Shown in pieces: positions 12,318-21,789 of a DNA stretch of 64,000 nt (position 1 is its first letter; each line of letters begins with the position of its first letter). The stretch spans positions 41,240,690-41,304,689 of the forward strand of contig CM034531.1 of the NCBI GenBank assembly GCA_020002185.1. The letters are read 5' to 3'. The position numbers and the translations under genes are program-made. This DNA comes from Paraescarpia echinospica. Taxonomy: Eukaryota; Annelida; Polychaeta; Sabellida; Siboglinidae. Below the pieces are notes generated by a model. That model searched no databases. It had not been told where the DNA came from and saw only the letters and a list, made by a program, of their open reading frames with translations.

Positions 12318-15300
12318 ATGGCAACGTCGAACATTCCTACGCCAAAACCGTTGAACATCAATGATAAATCGGCCGCAATTCTGTGGAAGGCTTGGCGTAA
12401 AACGTGGAATCGGTTCGAAATTGCGACCGGCATCGACGAGGCGTCAGATAAGAAAAGAGTGTGTACACTTATGTCGGTGATTGGCGATGACGCTGTCAAA
12501 GTGTATGACGCCTTTCAATACGCGGATGGTGAAAGTGAAGACAACTTGGAAGACGTCCTGCGGAAGTTTGAAGGGCACTGCAACCCACGACAAAATACCA
12601 TATTTGAAAGGTACAAATTTCAATGCCGAAACCAAGAGGCTGGAGAGTCCGGTGCGCAATACATGACAGAGCTACGCCATGCTGCAGACAGCTGCGATTT
12701 CGGTGGCATAACGACCAGCCAAATCATTCGGGACAGATTCGTACACGGTTTGCGCGATGCGAAAGTGCGCGAACGCCTACTGCGGGAGAATACTCTGACT
12801 CTCGAACGAGCGTATGAAATGGTGCAAGCTGCTGAAGCAACGGTAGTGCAGACACACGCCATGTCAGGTGATCAGGCAGTGTGCACCGTGCAGGCGCCCA
12901 ACAGATTCCGCGGACGCGATCAAGGTCATAAAGATAGAGAAGGCAGGGTGGTTTGCAAGAACTGTCCGTACGACCACGGTCCCAGAAGCTGCCCAGCCTA
13001 CGGCAAGGAGTGCCGGAAGTGTGGAAAAAAGAATCATTTTCAAAGCAAATGCCACAATAAAAGCATAAGACAAGTGCAGACGTCAGCATCAGATGATGAG
13101 TACAGTGTTGGAACACTAAGAGGGAACAGTGTGGGCATTAGACGTCGGGCGATGATAACACTTGGCTTGGGTGACGACGGCGTGCCGGTGCCGTTCCAGA
13201 TAGACAGTGGGGCTGATTGTTGCGTGCTGCCGCGCGATGAGTACGTGAGGGCGACAGGGGACAGATCGCTGGCGAATCTGAGGCCAATTAAACTCGTCAT
13301 TGTAACATACACAGGAGCACGCGAAACCGCTCTCGGCCAATGCAAGCTACTAGTCACTAGGCGAGGCGTCAAACACCGAATTGTGTTCAACATTCTCCAG
13401 GGAAAGTATACGCCAATTCTCAGCTTAGCAGCGTCTGAGGGCATGGGGCTTCTGAAGATACATGACTGCGACTCTCTTGACTCTGTCTACAGTGTCTGTG
13501 CGACCACCGCAGGGCTGACAGCGAACGACGTGCTAGCCGAGTATGCAGACGTCTTCAAGGGCGTAGGCAGGCTCAAGGACACGTACACTATCCAGATTGA
13601 CGAGTCTGTGAGGCCTGTAGTGCACGCTCCAAGACGTGTACCGGTACCACTGCGTGAACAGCTGAGGGAGAAACTCGACGAGCTGGTGGCCGATGCAATC
13701 ATAGCACCCGTAACAGAAGCCACCGACTGGGTGTCTAGCATGGTTGTCGTGCAGAAGCCCAATGGGAAAATCAGGCTGTGTCTAGACCCCAGAGACCTGA
13801 ACACTGCCATTCGGCGCGAGCATTACCCGATTCCAACCATCGAGGAGGTGAGCACTCGAATGAAACAGGCACGTTTCTTCACAGTGATGGACGCAAAAAA
13901 CGGGTTTTGGCAGATTTCGCTAGATGACAAGTCCAGCATGCTAACCTGTTTCAACACGCCATTCGGCAGATACCGGTGGTTGAGGATGCCGTTTGGCATA
14001 AACTCAGCACCGGAAATCTGGCAGCGCTCAATGAATCAACTGGTGGAAGGCCTGGCCGGCATTGAAGTAATTCACGATGACTTCCTGATCGTCGGTTGCG
14101 GTGCTACTGATGAGCAAGCGGAGGCTGACCACGACCAGAACCTGCGAGCATTCTTGGAGCGGGCTAGAGAGCGAAACTTACGGTTGAACGCGGGCAAGAT
14201 GAAGTTGAAGTTGACGGAAGTCCCGTACATCGGACATATTCTGACGCGATCAGGTCTCCGGGTGGACCCTACGAAGGTCGAGGCCATCGTGCGAATGCCG
14301 GTTCCGGAAGACGTCAAGGCGGTGCAGCGGCTACTTGGTACTGTCAACTACCTTGCGAAGTTCGTGCCACATTTATCAGCGATACTTGAGCCGCTCAGAC
14401 ATCTCGTGAACAAGGAGATTGAATGGAGTTGGCTACATATCCACGAGCAAGCGTTCAATGAGATGAAGAGGGCCCTCACAACTACGCCGGTTCTGCAATA
14501 CTACGATGTGACGAAGGCAGTGTGTATCCAGTGCGATGCATCAGACAGCGGTCTCGGGGCGGGTTTGCTACAAGATGGACTTCCGGTGGTGTATGCGTCT
14601 AGGGCGCTGACGGCGACCGAGAGAAACTACGCCCAAATAGAAAAAGAGCTTCACGCGATCGTGTTCGCCTGCGAGAGATTTGACCAGTACATATACGGGA
14701 GAGAGAATGTGTCTGTGCAGAGTGACCACAAGCCTCTGGAAGCGATCTTCAGAAAGCCTCTCGTAACTGCACCGAAACGCCTACAGCGCATGATGCTGCG
14801 TCTGCAGCGGTACACCTTGGACGTGACGTATACACGTGGGATCGATATGCATATCGCCGACACACTGAGCAGAGCGTACATTCCCGGCGAGCCGAGTGTC
14901 CACGCCGTCAACATCGCAGAGATCGACATGACGAAAGGGTTGTCGGTATCGCCAAGCCGACTGAAAGAGCTGCAAGCAGCCACCGGTGAGGACCGTGTCC
15001 TGCAGAAACTGATCCAGGTGACGGTGGACGGGTGGCCTTCGCAGAAATCGGACACTGATCTGGATCTTCGAGCGTACTACAGTGTGCGGCACGAACTGAC
15101 GGTGCAGGATGGTCTGTTGTTCAAAGACTCCAGGATAGTGGTTCCCGCTCGATTGCGCAAGGACATCATCTCGTCTATTCACAGATCGCATCAAGGGATA
15201 CAGGGCTGCATACGTATAGCGAAGGACACCGTCTACTGGCCGTTGATGAACCAGCAAATTGCCGATTACGTCAGTCAATGCAGCGTCTGTAACTCGCACA

Positions 15301-16307
15301 GGCCAGATCAATGCAAAGAGCCGATGCTGCCTCATGATGTTCCTGGGCGGCCGTGGGCTAAGGTTGGCGCCGATTTGTTTGAACTGCATGGCCAACACTA
15401 TTTAGTCCTGGTTGACTACTATTCAAACTTCTTCGAGCTGATGAGATTGACGTCAAGTACGCGCGCGAAGTGTGTGATCGACGCGATGAGATCCCAGTTT
15501 GCGCGTCATGGGTCACCAGAGCTTCTTATGTCGGACAATGGCCCGCAGTTCTCGTGCGGCGAGTTCCAGGAGTTTGCGAAGAAATGGGACATAGAGCATA
15601 TAACCAGCAGTCCGAGATATGCCCAGAGTAATGGTCAGGTCGAGAGGGCCGTGGGCACCGTGAAGAACCTCGTCAAAAAGGCAATCGATGATGGCGGCGA
15701 CATCCAGTTGGCGGTGTTGAGTTTCCAGAACACCGTCCGTGAAGGTTACAGCGCATCTCCGGCACAACTGTTATTCGGACGCCGCTGCAGAACACTTCTA
15801 CCGACCCAACGCAGGATGCTGAAACCTAAACTCGCCGTCAATGTGTCTCGCGACAGAGCCGCAAACAAAAAGGCGCAGTGTGCACAATACAACCGATCGG
15901 CACATTACCTGGCGCCGATAGCACTGGGCAGTGCAATTCGGATGAAGTTGCCTGGCGACGAGACATGGACGCTTGGGGAATGCACGAAGCAGCTGTCCCA
16001 TCGTTCGTATGCTGTGCTGATCAACGGTCACGTGTACAGGCGCAACCGGCGAGCTCTACGGGTCGTCGACGAAAGGCTGCCGGCGTCGCTACTTGATAGT
16101 TCACGCGCGGCGCCTTCTACACACCGTGAAGAGTCACGTCCGGAAGAGTCGCCCAGTTGGGAAGACTCGGCACCTCCGGACGATTCGCCAACTCATGAAG
16201 ACGCGTCGTGTCGTGAAGATGTCGAATTGACGCCTGTCACGCCAGCACGTGTCACCCCATCTCCGAGCGCAGAGAGACACGTGCTCGCAGGCCACCGGCG
16301 TATTTAG
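12318..16307 (+). CDS. Gypsy copy B gag-pol polyprotein
   Basis: One frame of 1329 codons. The gag part spans about residues 1-245. It has a capsid-like helical region, then CKNCPYDHGPRSC and the zinc knuckle CRKCGKKNHFQSKC (C-x2-C-x4-H-x4-C). The aspartic protease motif is FQIDSGADCCVLP. Reverse transcriptase follows (KIRLCLDPRDLN, FTVMDAKNGFWQI, EVIHDDFLIVG), then RNase H (CIQCDASDSGLGAGLL, YAQIEKELHAIVFA, VQSDHKPLEAI). Integrase has the HHCC zinc region (H-x3-H before CSVCNSH) and the D,D,E residues in VGADLF, SDNGPQF and NGQVERA. Gag, protease and pol share one frame, so no programmed frameshift is needed here. One base is missing near 16266 relative to locus A, which changes the last ten or so residues. 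The conserved catalytic motifs I looked for are present. Confidence 0.93.
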   Translation: MATSNIPTPKPLNINDKSAAILWKAWRKTWNRFEIATGIDEASDKKRVCTLMSVIGDDAVKVYDAFQYADGESEDNLEDVLRKFEGHCNPRQNTIFERYKFQCRNQEAGESGAQYMTELRHAADSCDFGGITTSQIIRDRFVHGLRDAKVRERLLRENTLTLERAYEMVQAAEATVVQTHAMSGDQAVCTVQAPNRFRGRDQGHKDREGRVVCKNCPYDHGPRSCPAYGKECRKCGKKNHFQSKCHNKSIRQVQTSASDDEYSVGTLRGNSVGIRRRAMITLGLGDDGVPVPFQIDSGADCCVLPRDEYVRATGDRSLANLRPIKLVIVTYTGARETALGQCKLLVTRRGVKHRIVFNILQGKYTPILSLAASEGMGLLKIHDCDSLDSVYSVCATTAGLTANDVLAEYADVFKGVGRLKDTYTIQIDESVRPVVHAPRRVPVPLREQLREKLDELVADAIIAPVTEATDWVSSMVVVQKPNGKIRLCLDPRDLNTAIRREHYPIPTIEEVSTRMKQARFFTVMDAKNGFWQISLDDKSSMLTCFNTPFGRYRWLRMPFGINSAPEIWQRSMNQLVEGLAGIEVIHDDFLIVGCGATDEQAEADHDQNLRAFLERARERNLRLNAGKMKLKLTEVPYIGHILTRSGLRVDPTKVEAIVRMPVPEDVKAVQRLLGTVNYLAKFVPHLSAILEPLRHLVNKEIEWSWLHIHEQAFNEMKRALTTTPVLQYYDVTKAVCIQCDASDSGLGAGLLQDGLPVVYASRALTATERNYAQIEKELHAIVFACERFDQYIYGRENVSVQSDHKPLEAIFRKPLVTAPKRLQRMMLRLQRYTLDVTYTRGIDMHIADTLSRAYIPGEPSVHAVNIAEIDMTKGLSVSPSRLKELQAATGEDRVLQKLIQVTVDGWPSQKSDTDLDLRAYYSVRHELTVQDGLLFKDSRIVVPARLRKDIISSIHRSHQGIQGCIRIAKDTVYWPLMNQQIADYVSQCSVCNSHRPDQCKEPMLPHDVPGRPWAKVGADLFELHGQHYLVLVDYYSNFFELMRLTSSTRAKCVIDAMRSQFARHGSPELLMSDNGPQFSCGEFQEFAKKWDIEHITSSPRYAQSNGQVERAVGTVKNLVKKAIDDGGDIQLAVLSFQNTVREGYSASPAQLLFGRRCRTLLPTQRRMLKPKLAVNVSRDRAANKKAQCAQYNRSAHYLAPIALGSAIRMKLPGDETWTLGECTKQLSHRSYAVLINGHVYRRNRRALRVVDERLPASLLDSSRAAPSTHREESRPEESPSWEDSAPPDDSPTHEDASCREDVELTPVTPARVTPSPSAERHVLAGHRRI

Positions 16308-16379
16308 CAGACTATCAGCAGTAGCGCCTGTGTTGTATAGTTCTGTTTTGTTTCGTTCCTATTGTTAAAAGAGGGAGGA

Positions 16380-16565
16380 TGTCACGATATTGGTATTTAT
16401 TATTGGGACATTCTCCGACAGCGACACTGGGCATCGGGGTCACGGGGTCAAGTACGTGTCACGATGGCGCGCAGCGAGTTATTCTGTTTATATTAATTCA
16501 ATAAATACTTATAACACTTTCTATGCCATGTACAGTTCTAATCAAAGCACCACCGCAACATAACA
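16380..16565 (+). repeat. 3' LTR of Gypsy copy B
   Basis: A 186-bp LTR following AAAAGAGGGAGGA. It ends CAACATAACA and is followed by GTGTC. It carries A at the 3'-LTR-specific position, as in locus A. Confidence 0.95.
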
Positions 16566-17045
16566 GTGTCGTTCCCTTGTGTCACTGCATAGCCCCGAAT
16601 AGTCGGGCTTTTGGCCTTTGCTAGGGTGATAGCCAAAAGCCCGACCATTCGGGACCCCTTTTTAGTCCATGCATCATATATATATAGGCATTGTATATAC
16701 TCTATACTGAACAATGCCATAGTAGGATAATGACGTATTTTTTACTTTCTAACAAAAGAAAATATAACATCGTCGTTCCTTAGTGTCACTACATGGTCCC
16801 GAAAACTCGGGTATTTCGCCTTTGCCATGGTGAAATGCTAAAAGTCCGACCATTCGGGACCACTTTTTTAGTCTATACATCATAATTGCCTTGTATCTTT
16901 AACTTGTATATCATATCGAGCAATGCTACACTATTTAATGACGTATTATTACAATTTTCGTTGTTCCCTATATAATGTTACTGGTCCGGAAAACTCTTTG
17001 TTTTGCCTTTGTTATACTAGGGTGAAAAACGAGCGTTCTTGACCA
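16566..17045. repeat. Hairpin satellite, right flank of Gypsy copy B
   Basis: The same monomers as 5357-5850. The best hairpin is at 16593-16655: CCCGAATAGTCGGGCTTTTG pairs with CAAAAGCCCGACCATTCGGG, with one mismatch and a loop of about 20 bases. Monomer starts lie near 16566, 16771 and 16955. Confidence 0.8.
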
Positions 17046-17406
17046 ATGGTCGAGGTCTACTATATTCTGTGTTTGGATACGCGTTCGACGAAATTATTAT
17101 TATTTTCATTAAAAAATTGATGTGTAATTGTCAATTATGAAAATTATGTGACAGGTTTTAATTAATAGTCACGCGAGCGTGTGCGCGTGTTTGTTTACGT
17201 GTGCATGCGTATGTGTGTGTGTGTCATTCGCCCAGTTGCGAAGCAGTCGGCCGGGCCTTCTCGATCGGGGAGTGTAGTCCATTATCTAAAAACTCCGTCA
17301 TTTTGATGGTCACAGGTTGACAACATACACATGTATGGACAACGATTGTTCTACGCGTACTGCAGGCCTTTCTGAAATAACTTACTGAAGTAATCAAGAA
17401 GTATTA
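17046..17406. other. Non-coding flank matching 5851-6190
   Basis: Nearly identical to the flank of locus A up to GAAGTAATCAAGAAGTATTA, with a few substitutions. No gene was seen. Confidence 0.7.
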
Positions 17407-17416
17407 GGCACGTTAA

Positions 17417-17632
17417 TTGTCATATTGTAAGAGGATGGCGATCAACGCACTAGTTGAGCAGATGTGTGAGGAAGAGGGCGTGGGATTCCTAGATTTATGG
17501 GGGTACTTTGTTGGGAGAGAAGATATGTACATGAGAGATGGCCTCCATCTAAGCGGAAAGGGGGCAGCAGTATTCTCAGAGAATCTGCTGCGACCTGTTG
17601 ACAGTGGGACAGGTTGCATCTATTTAAACTAA
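17417..17632 (+). pseudogene. CR1 ORF1 C-terminal fragment with esterase-like motif
   Basis: A 5'-truncated frame containing FLDLWGYFVGRED and RDGLHLSGKGAAVFSENL. The D-x-x-H of DGLHLS matches block V of SGNH/GDSL hydrolases, and an esterase domain in ORF1 is a described CR1 feature. The nucleophile and most of the domain lie upstream of the truncation. The stop at 17630-17632 overlaps the start of the ORF2 frame. Confidence 0.7.
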
Positions 17633-18348
17633 ATTCGCAGGGGGGACTCGCAGAGAAGCCTGAAACTGGAGGCATACATAAAGGCAGCAAAAATAATTCA
17701 GCAAAGAACAGTCTGGAAAACTGTTCTGAAGCTGGGTATAAATGTGTTTGTTTAAATGCAAGGAGTATAGTAAACAAAAGAAATGAACTAAACATTATGG
17801 TAGAAGATATTGAGCCTCACATAATAGGTATAACCGAATCATGGGCAACCACCGACACATCAGATGCCGAATTGGGACTGACAGGATATGTAATGTTTAG
17901 GAAAGATAGAATAGGAAGAAGGGGAGGTGGAGTTATTTTATATATTAAAGAATCTATCCAGGCTTATGAAATAAAATTAGACAGAGAAGCAGATTGCGAA
18001 GAAGCTGTTTGGTGTAACATAGTTACAGGAAACTCAACGTTAACGGTTGGATTAGTTTATCGAAGTCCAAACATAAGCATAGAAGAGAATGAAAAAATAC
18101 AAAACGCTATAAGGGAAGTGAGCAAACGGGACTGTGTTATTATGGGGGATTTTAACCATGGGCATATAAAATGGAAATCTCTACAGAGTATGGGTAGTGA
18201 GGACCACAAGTTTTTTTTAGTACAAGATAGTTTCCTTTCTCAACATGTGCTAGAACCAACCAGGGGAGAGAATGTGTTAGACTTAGTTTTGTCCTCACAG
18301 AATGAATTAGTTGACAATGTTAAATTATGTGAGCCTCTGGGAAAGTAG
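17614..18348 (+). CDS. CR1 ORF2, APE-type endonuclease part
   Basis: Endonuclease motifs are in order: CLNARSIVNKRNEL (N), GITESWATTD (E), GRRGGGVILYIKES, VGLVYRSPN, IMGDFNHGHIKW (D, N) and VLDLVLSS. The catalytic SDHNQIHF block falls in the next frame. A run GGGAAAGTAGTGATC near 18340 appears to hold one extra A, which shifts the frame before the reverse transcriptase. The enzyme nicks target DNA for target-primed reverse transcription. Confidence 0.85.
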   Translation: MHLFKLNSQGGLAEKPETGGIHKGSKNNSAKNSLENCSEAGYKCVCLNARSIVNKRNELNIMVEDIEPHIIGITESWATTDTSDAELGLTGYVMFRKDRIGRRGGGVILYIKESIQAYEIKLDREADCEEAVWCNIVTGNSTLTVGLVYRSPNISIEENEKIQNAIREVSKRDCVIMGDFNHGHIKWKSLQSMGSEDHKFFLVQDSFLSQHVLEPTRGENVLDLVLSSQNELVDNVKLCEPLGK

Positions 18349-20503
18349 TGATCACAACCAGATACATTTTACCATCAAAGTAAAATCAGAAAGAAATAAT
18401 AAAAAGCAGTTCAGGAGAAATTTCCACAAAGGAAGATATAAGGAAATGAGGAAATATTTAGCAAAGATAGACTGGAATAATACACTGAAGAATAAGACAG
18501 CAACAGAATGCTGGAATATCTTAAAGAATGAAATAGAGTGCATCGTAGATAAATTTGTTCCCTTCAAAAAACAAGGGAAACGGACCAGAAAGAAATACTT
18601 ATCGAAAGAAGCCATTAGAAAAATTAAGTATAAACAAATGATGTGGAAGTCATATAGACATACTGGAAATGACGAAGACTACAACATTTATAAAGAAGCA
18701 CTAAACCAAGCTACAGCTGAAATTAGAAATTCAAAGAGAAGCTATGAACATAAATTAGCTTGTAATATAAAACATGACAGCAAGAGTTTTTATGCGTATG
18801 TTCGAAGCAAACAGAAAGTTCAGGATAAGGTCGGTCCTCTAGAAGATAGTGCTGGAAATATAATATCAGAAGGATTTTTAATGGCAGAAGACCTAAATGA
18901 GTATTTTAGTTCAGTGTTTACCAGAGAAGACACTAGTTTACTGCCAGTACCAGAGGCTAAGTTCAAGGGGGCAGAATCAGACTATTTAAGACAGTTAATT
19001 GTAACCCCAGAAATAGTAGCTAAGAAAATTAGGGCTATGAAGGAAAATAAATCACCTGGAGGTATTCCACCCAAACTACTATTAGAAATTGTAGAACAAA
19101 TTAGCATACCGCTTGCAACAGTTTTCAACTTGTCATTAGAAGAGGGAGTGGTTCCTTTAGAATGGAAAGAAGCAAACATTATACCGTTATTTAAAAAAGG
19201 TTTGAGAAACAAGTCAAATAATTATAGACCAGTTAGTTTAACATCGGTGATTTGTAAATTATTAGAAAGACTAATTAAAGATCACATGGTGGATTTTCTT
19301 GTTAAACATAACTTGATAAACCCATCTCAACATGGGTTTCTAAAAGCGAGGTCATGCTTAACAAATATGTTATGTTTTTTGGAAGATATCACTAAGTGGG
19401 TAGATGATGGATCACCAGTAGATATCATCTGCTTAGATTTTCAAAAAGCTTTCGACAAAGTGCCACATCAGAGATTACTGCTTAAACTAAAAGCCCATGG
19501 CATAGGAAATGGTATAATTAACTGGATAGAAAAATGGCTGATTGACAGAAGACAACGGGTAGTTGTTGATGGGGAGGCTTCAAACTGGAAATCAGTTTTG
19601 AGTGGGGTTCCACAGGGATCAGTACTGGGGCCTATATTATTCTTAATATATATAAACGATTTGGACGATGATATAGCTAGCAAGGTGTTGAAATTTGCAG
19701 ATGATACAAAAGTGTTTAGAAGGATTAAAAGTGATGGGGATAGACAGCATTTACAAGATGATCTTGACAGGTTGATCAAATGGTCTGAAAAGTGGCAAAT
19801 GTTGTTCAATTTTGGGAAATGTAAATGCCTTCACACAGGACATGGGAACGAATATGTAGAATATACAATGGGGGGAACTGTACTAAGTACTACTGTAAAA
19901 GAAAAAGACTTAGGGCTGACAATTAGTGCTGACATGAAGGTTTCAGAGCAGTGTGGAATTGCAGCTTCAAAGGGAAATCAAATCCTTGGATTGATTAGGC
20001 AAAATATAGCATATAAAGAAAAAGAACTAATAATACCGCTGTACAAAACAATAGTTAGGCCTCATTTAGAATATTGTATACAAGCGTGGAGGCCATACCG
20101 CAAGAAGGACATAGATATGCTAGAAAGAGTACAGAGGAGAGCGACTAAAATGATACCAAAACTGAGGGATCTTAGTTATGAAAAACGCCTAAAAGAATGT
20201 GGTTTAACAACACTAGAGACCAGGAGACTGAGAGGAGATCAGATAGAAGTGTTTAAAATATTGAATGGTTATGAAAATATTGATAGAAATATTTTTTTTT
20301 CAGTTAAGAAAGATAGAAAGACTAGAGGACATGAAGTTACATTAGTAAAGGAGCAGTGTAGATTAGACGTGAGAAAGTTCTCATTTTCACAAAGGACTGT
20401 GAATGAATGGAACAGATTATCTGATGATTGTGTGGGTGCTAGTAGTGTGAATATGTTTAAAAATAAAATCGACACATACCTCAGAAGGGCTGGATATATG
20501 TAG
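18311..20503 (+). CDS. CR1 ORF2, reverse transcriptase part
   Basis: A frame of 730 codons containing the end of the endonuclease (SDHNQIHFTIKV) and all reverse transcriptase blocks: [70 protein letters not shown] and KFADDTKVFRRI (FADD catalytic box), then the thumb and CR1-type C-terminus (LERVQRRATKMIPKLRDL). Just upstream of block 1, KENKSPGGIPP lacks a few residues present in copy A (KSNGVDGIPP). Only the one-base shift at its 5' edge separates it from the endonuclease. Confidence 0.9.
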   Translation: MTMLNYVSLWESSDHNQIHFTIKVKSERNNKKQFRRNFHKGRYKEMRKYLAKIDWNNTLKNKTATECWNILKNEIECIVDKFVPFKKQGKRTRKKYLSKEAIRKIKYKQMMWKSYRHTGNDEDYNIYKEALNQATAEIRNSKRSYEHKLACNIKHDSKSFYAYVRSKQKVQDKVGPLEDSAGNIISEGFLMAEDLNEYFSSVFTREDTSLLPVPEAKFKGAESDYLRQLIVTPEIVAKKIRAMKENKSPGGIPPKLLLEIVEQISIPLATVFNLSLEEGVVPLEWKEANIIPLFKKGLRNKSNNYRPVSLTSVICKLLERLIKDHMVDFLVKHNLINPSQHGFLKARSCLTNMLCFLEDITKWVDDGSPVDIICLDFQKAFDKVPHQRLLLKLKAHGIGNGIINWIEKWLIDRRQRVVVDGEASNWKSVLSGVPQGSVLGPILFLIYINDLDDDIASKVLKFADDTKVFRRIKSDGDRQHLQDDLDRLIKWSEKWQMLFNFGKCKCLHTGHGNEYVEYTMGGTVLSTTVKEKDLGLTISADMKVSEQCGIAASKGNQILGLIRQNIAYKEKELIIPLYKTIVRPHLEYCIQAWRPYRKKDIDMLERVQRRATKMIPKLRDLSYEKRLKECGLTTLETRRLRGDQIEVFKILNGYENIDRNIFFSVKKDRKTRGHEVTLVKEQCRLDVRKFSFSQRTVNEWNRLSDDCVGASSVNMFKNKIDTYLRRAGYM

Positions 20504-20640
20504 ATAAAAGGGTTGGACTCTCGATAAGCCAAAGGGCTTCCTTGTCCACCTGCCATCTAGAGTTAATTCTCTGGATGGCAATCTTGTTAAATCATGTTAA
20601 ATCTTGTTAAATATTCTGCCGTGCGTGCAGGCCATTCCCG

Positions 20641-20720
20641 TGCGTGTGATTCCTAGGGGGAAATGCTAAAAGCCCGACCATTCGGAACCATTTCCTTAGT
20701 GCATGCATATAATGCGTTAT
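20641..20720. repeat. Fragment of the hairpin satellite
   Basis: AAATGCTAAAAGCCCGACCATTCGG and nearby bases match the right arm of the satellite that flanks the Gypsy elements. The satellite therefore continues beyond the CR1 insertion. Confidence 0.6.
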
Positions 20721-20744
20721 CTGTGGTTGTACTTGTATGGTCAT

Positions 20745-21020
20745 TCAATGCTGGGTGTATTTAAACAAATATGTGGCTGTATTTGCATGGCAAACAGTTC
20801 CCTTTAACACATTCCAATACAATAAGTATTGTTTAATTTGCATTACACTGATAATGAGTTCACGGAAACTGTTTAATTGAGAGTAGCTGCCTAACCTGAA
20901 GGAGAAGTGAAACAATGTTGGATCATCATCAATGTCACGATCATAGTCAACGCAATATGTGTGTTTTTCATGATGTAATTTTCCTGCTTTGAATGGAGAA
21001 ATAAAACAGTTGAATTTCAT
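20745..21020 (-). other. Unrecognised exon-like open frame
   Basis: A minus-strand frame whose middle reads GKLHHEKHTYCVDYDRDIDD and continues DPTLFHFSF. The segment from about 20983 to 20900 is bounded by a pyrimidine-rich TTTATTTCTCCATTCAAAGCAG acceptor-like stretch (only its end is typical) and a TTCAG/GTTAGG donor-like site. I do not recognise the protein and see no partner exons. It could be a lone exon of a decayed gene or chance. Confidence 0.2.
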
Positions 21021-21789
21021 TATGGTATTACCTTTACTAAATAAGTGTATTTAATGTATGTGCAAAAACTTCCATGCAACATAGGTGCATGTTCATATCA
21101 GTATGTAGGCATTTATTGTCATATTAGTATGTAGGCATTTGTTATGCAAGATATACATTTTGAATGTCCTAGGAGTGATATTGAGTAAGGAAGAGTTATG
21201 ATGGAAGTAAAGTATTGACATGTTTAGTAGCTCTCTAGATACATGCATGCCAGTGAAGATACACATGGAAATAAAGTATTCGAGTAGACCATTTCGTGAA
21301 TATTGTATATATTTGTTAATATGTTATTAACAAATACAGTTGGATTTTATCCCGATACTCTGCTATTTAGGCCAATTTCCAGTGGTTATAAAAACCTTGC
21401 AGGAGAGTTGGTGAGCTGCAATCTCGCATGTAGCTCAATAAAACATTGTTTAAGAAAATGCACACGCATTATCTGCTCTCATTTTGCCCCTACCACCCTC
21501 CCCCAGAATGGGAAGAAGAAAGAGATGAACTACGATAAAACTTTATTTGTTAACAAGGTACATATGCATAGCATGCATTTTGACTTAAAAACAGTAGTAA
21601 TGACAGTTAAAAACAGTAGTAACAATACTGATATAACTGGAGTGACGGAATAGCTGCAACATGTATTATAAAACATCTGAATAATATTCCTTATAATTAT
21701 TGGCTAAATATGCTTTAACCTTTTCGAGTATGCCTATGTTATTTTACTTAATATATATATTGTTTTATACCTAAGTTATTTTATTTTAA

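Larger units (their letters stand above)
11999..16565 (+). mobile_element. Ty3/Gypsy LTR retrotransposon, near-complete copy B
   Basis: The 5' LTR (11999-12184) has its first four bases in the gap. The leader, a single gag-pol frame (12318-16307), the purine tract AAAAGAGGGAGGA and the 3' LTR (16380-16565) follow. GTGTC follows the 3' LTR; the left target duplication is in the gap. The two LTRs differ at two positions that I can see, so the insertion is young. The single gag-pol frame, short LTRs and lack of a chromodomain-like tail fit the Mag-like group of Ty3/Gypsy; that assignment is from memory of family traits, not from a tree. Confidence 0.93.
17407..20625 (+). mobile_element. CR1-type LINE, 5'-truncated, most of ORF2 intact (copy B)
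   Basis: This begins inside ORF1 with an SGNH-esterase-like C-terminus (17430-17632), followed by ORF2 endonuclease and reverse transcriptase (17614-20503). The 3' UTR ends with imperfect repeats of CTTGTTAAAT / CATGTTAAAT near 20580-20612. CR1 elements characteristically end in short tandem repeats rather than poly(A). The tail region is also found at 6191-6460 (reversed), 40955-41085 and 49995-50290 (reversed), so the family is abundant locally. Confidence 0.9.
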
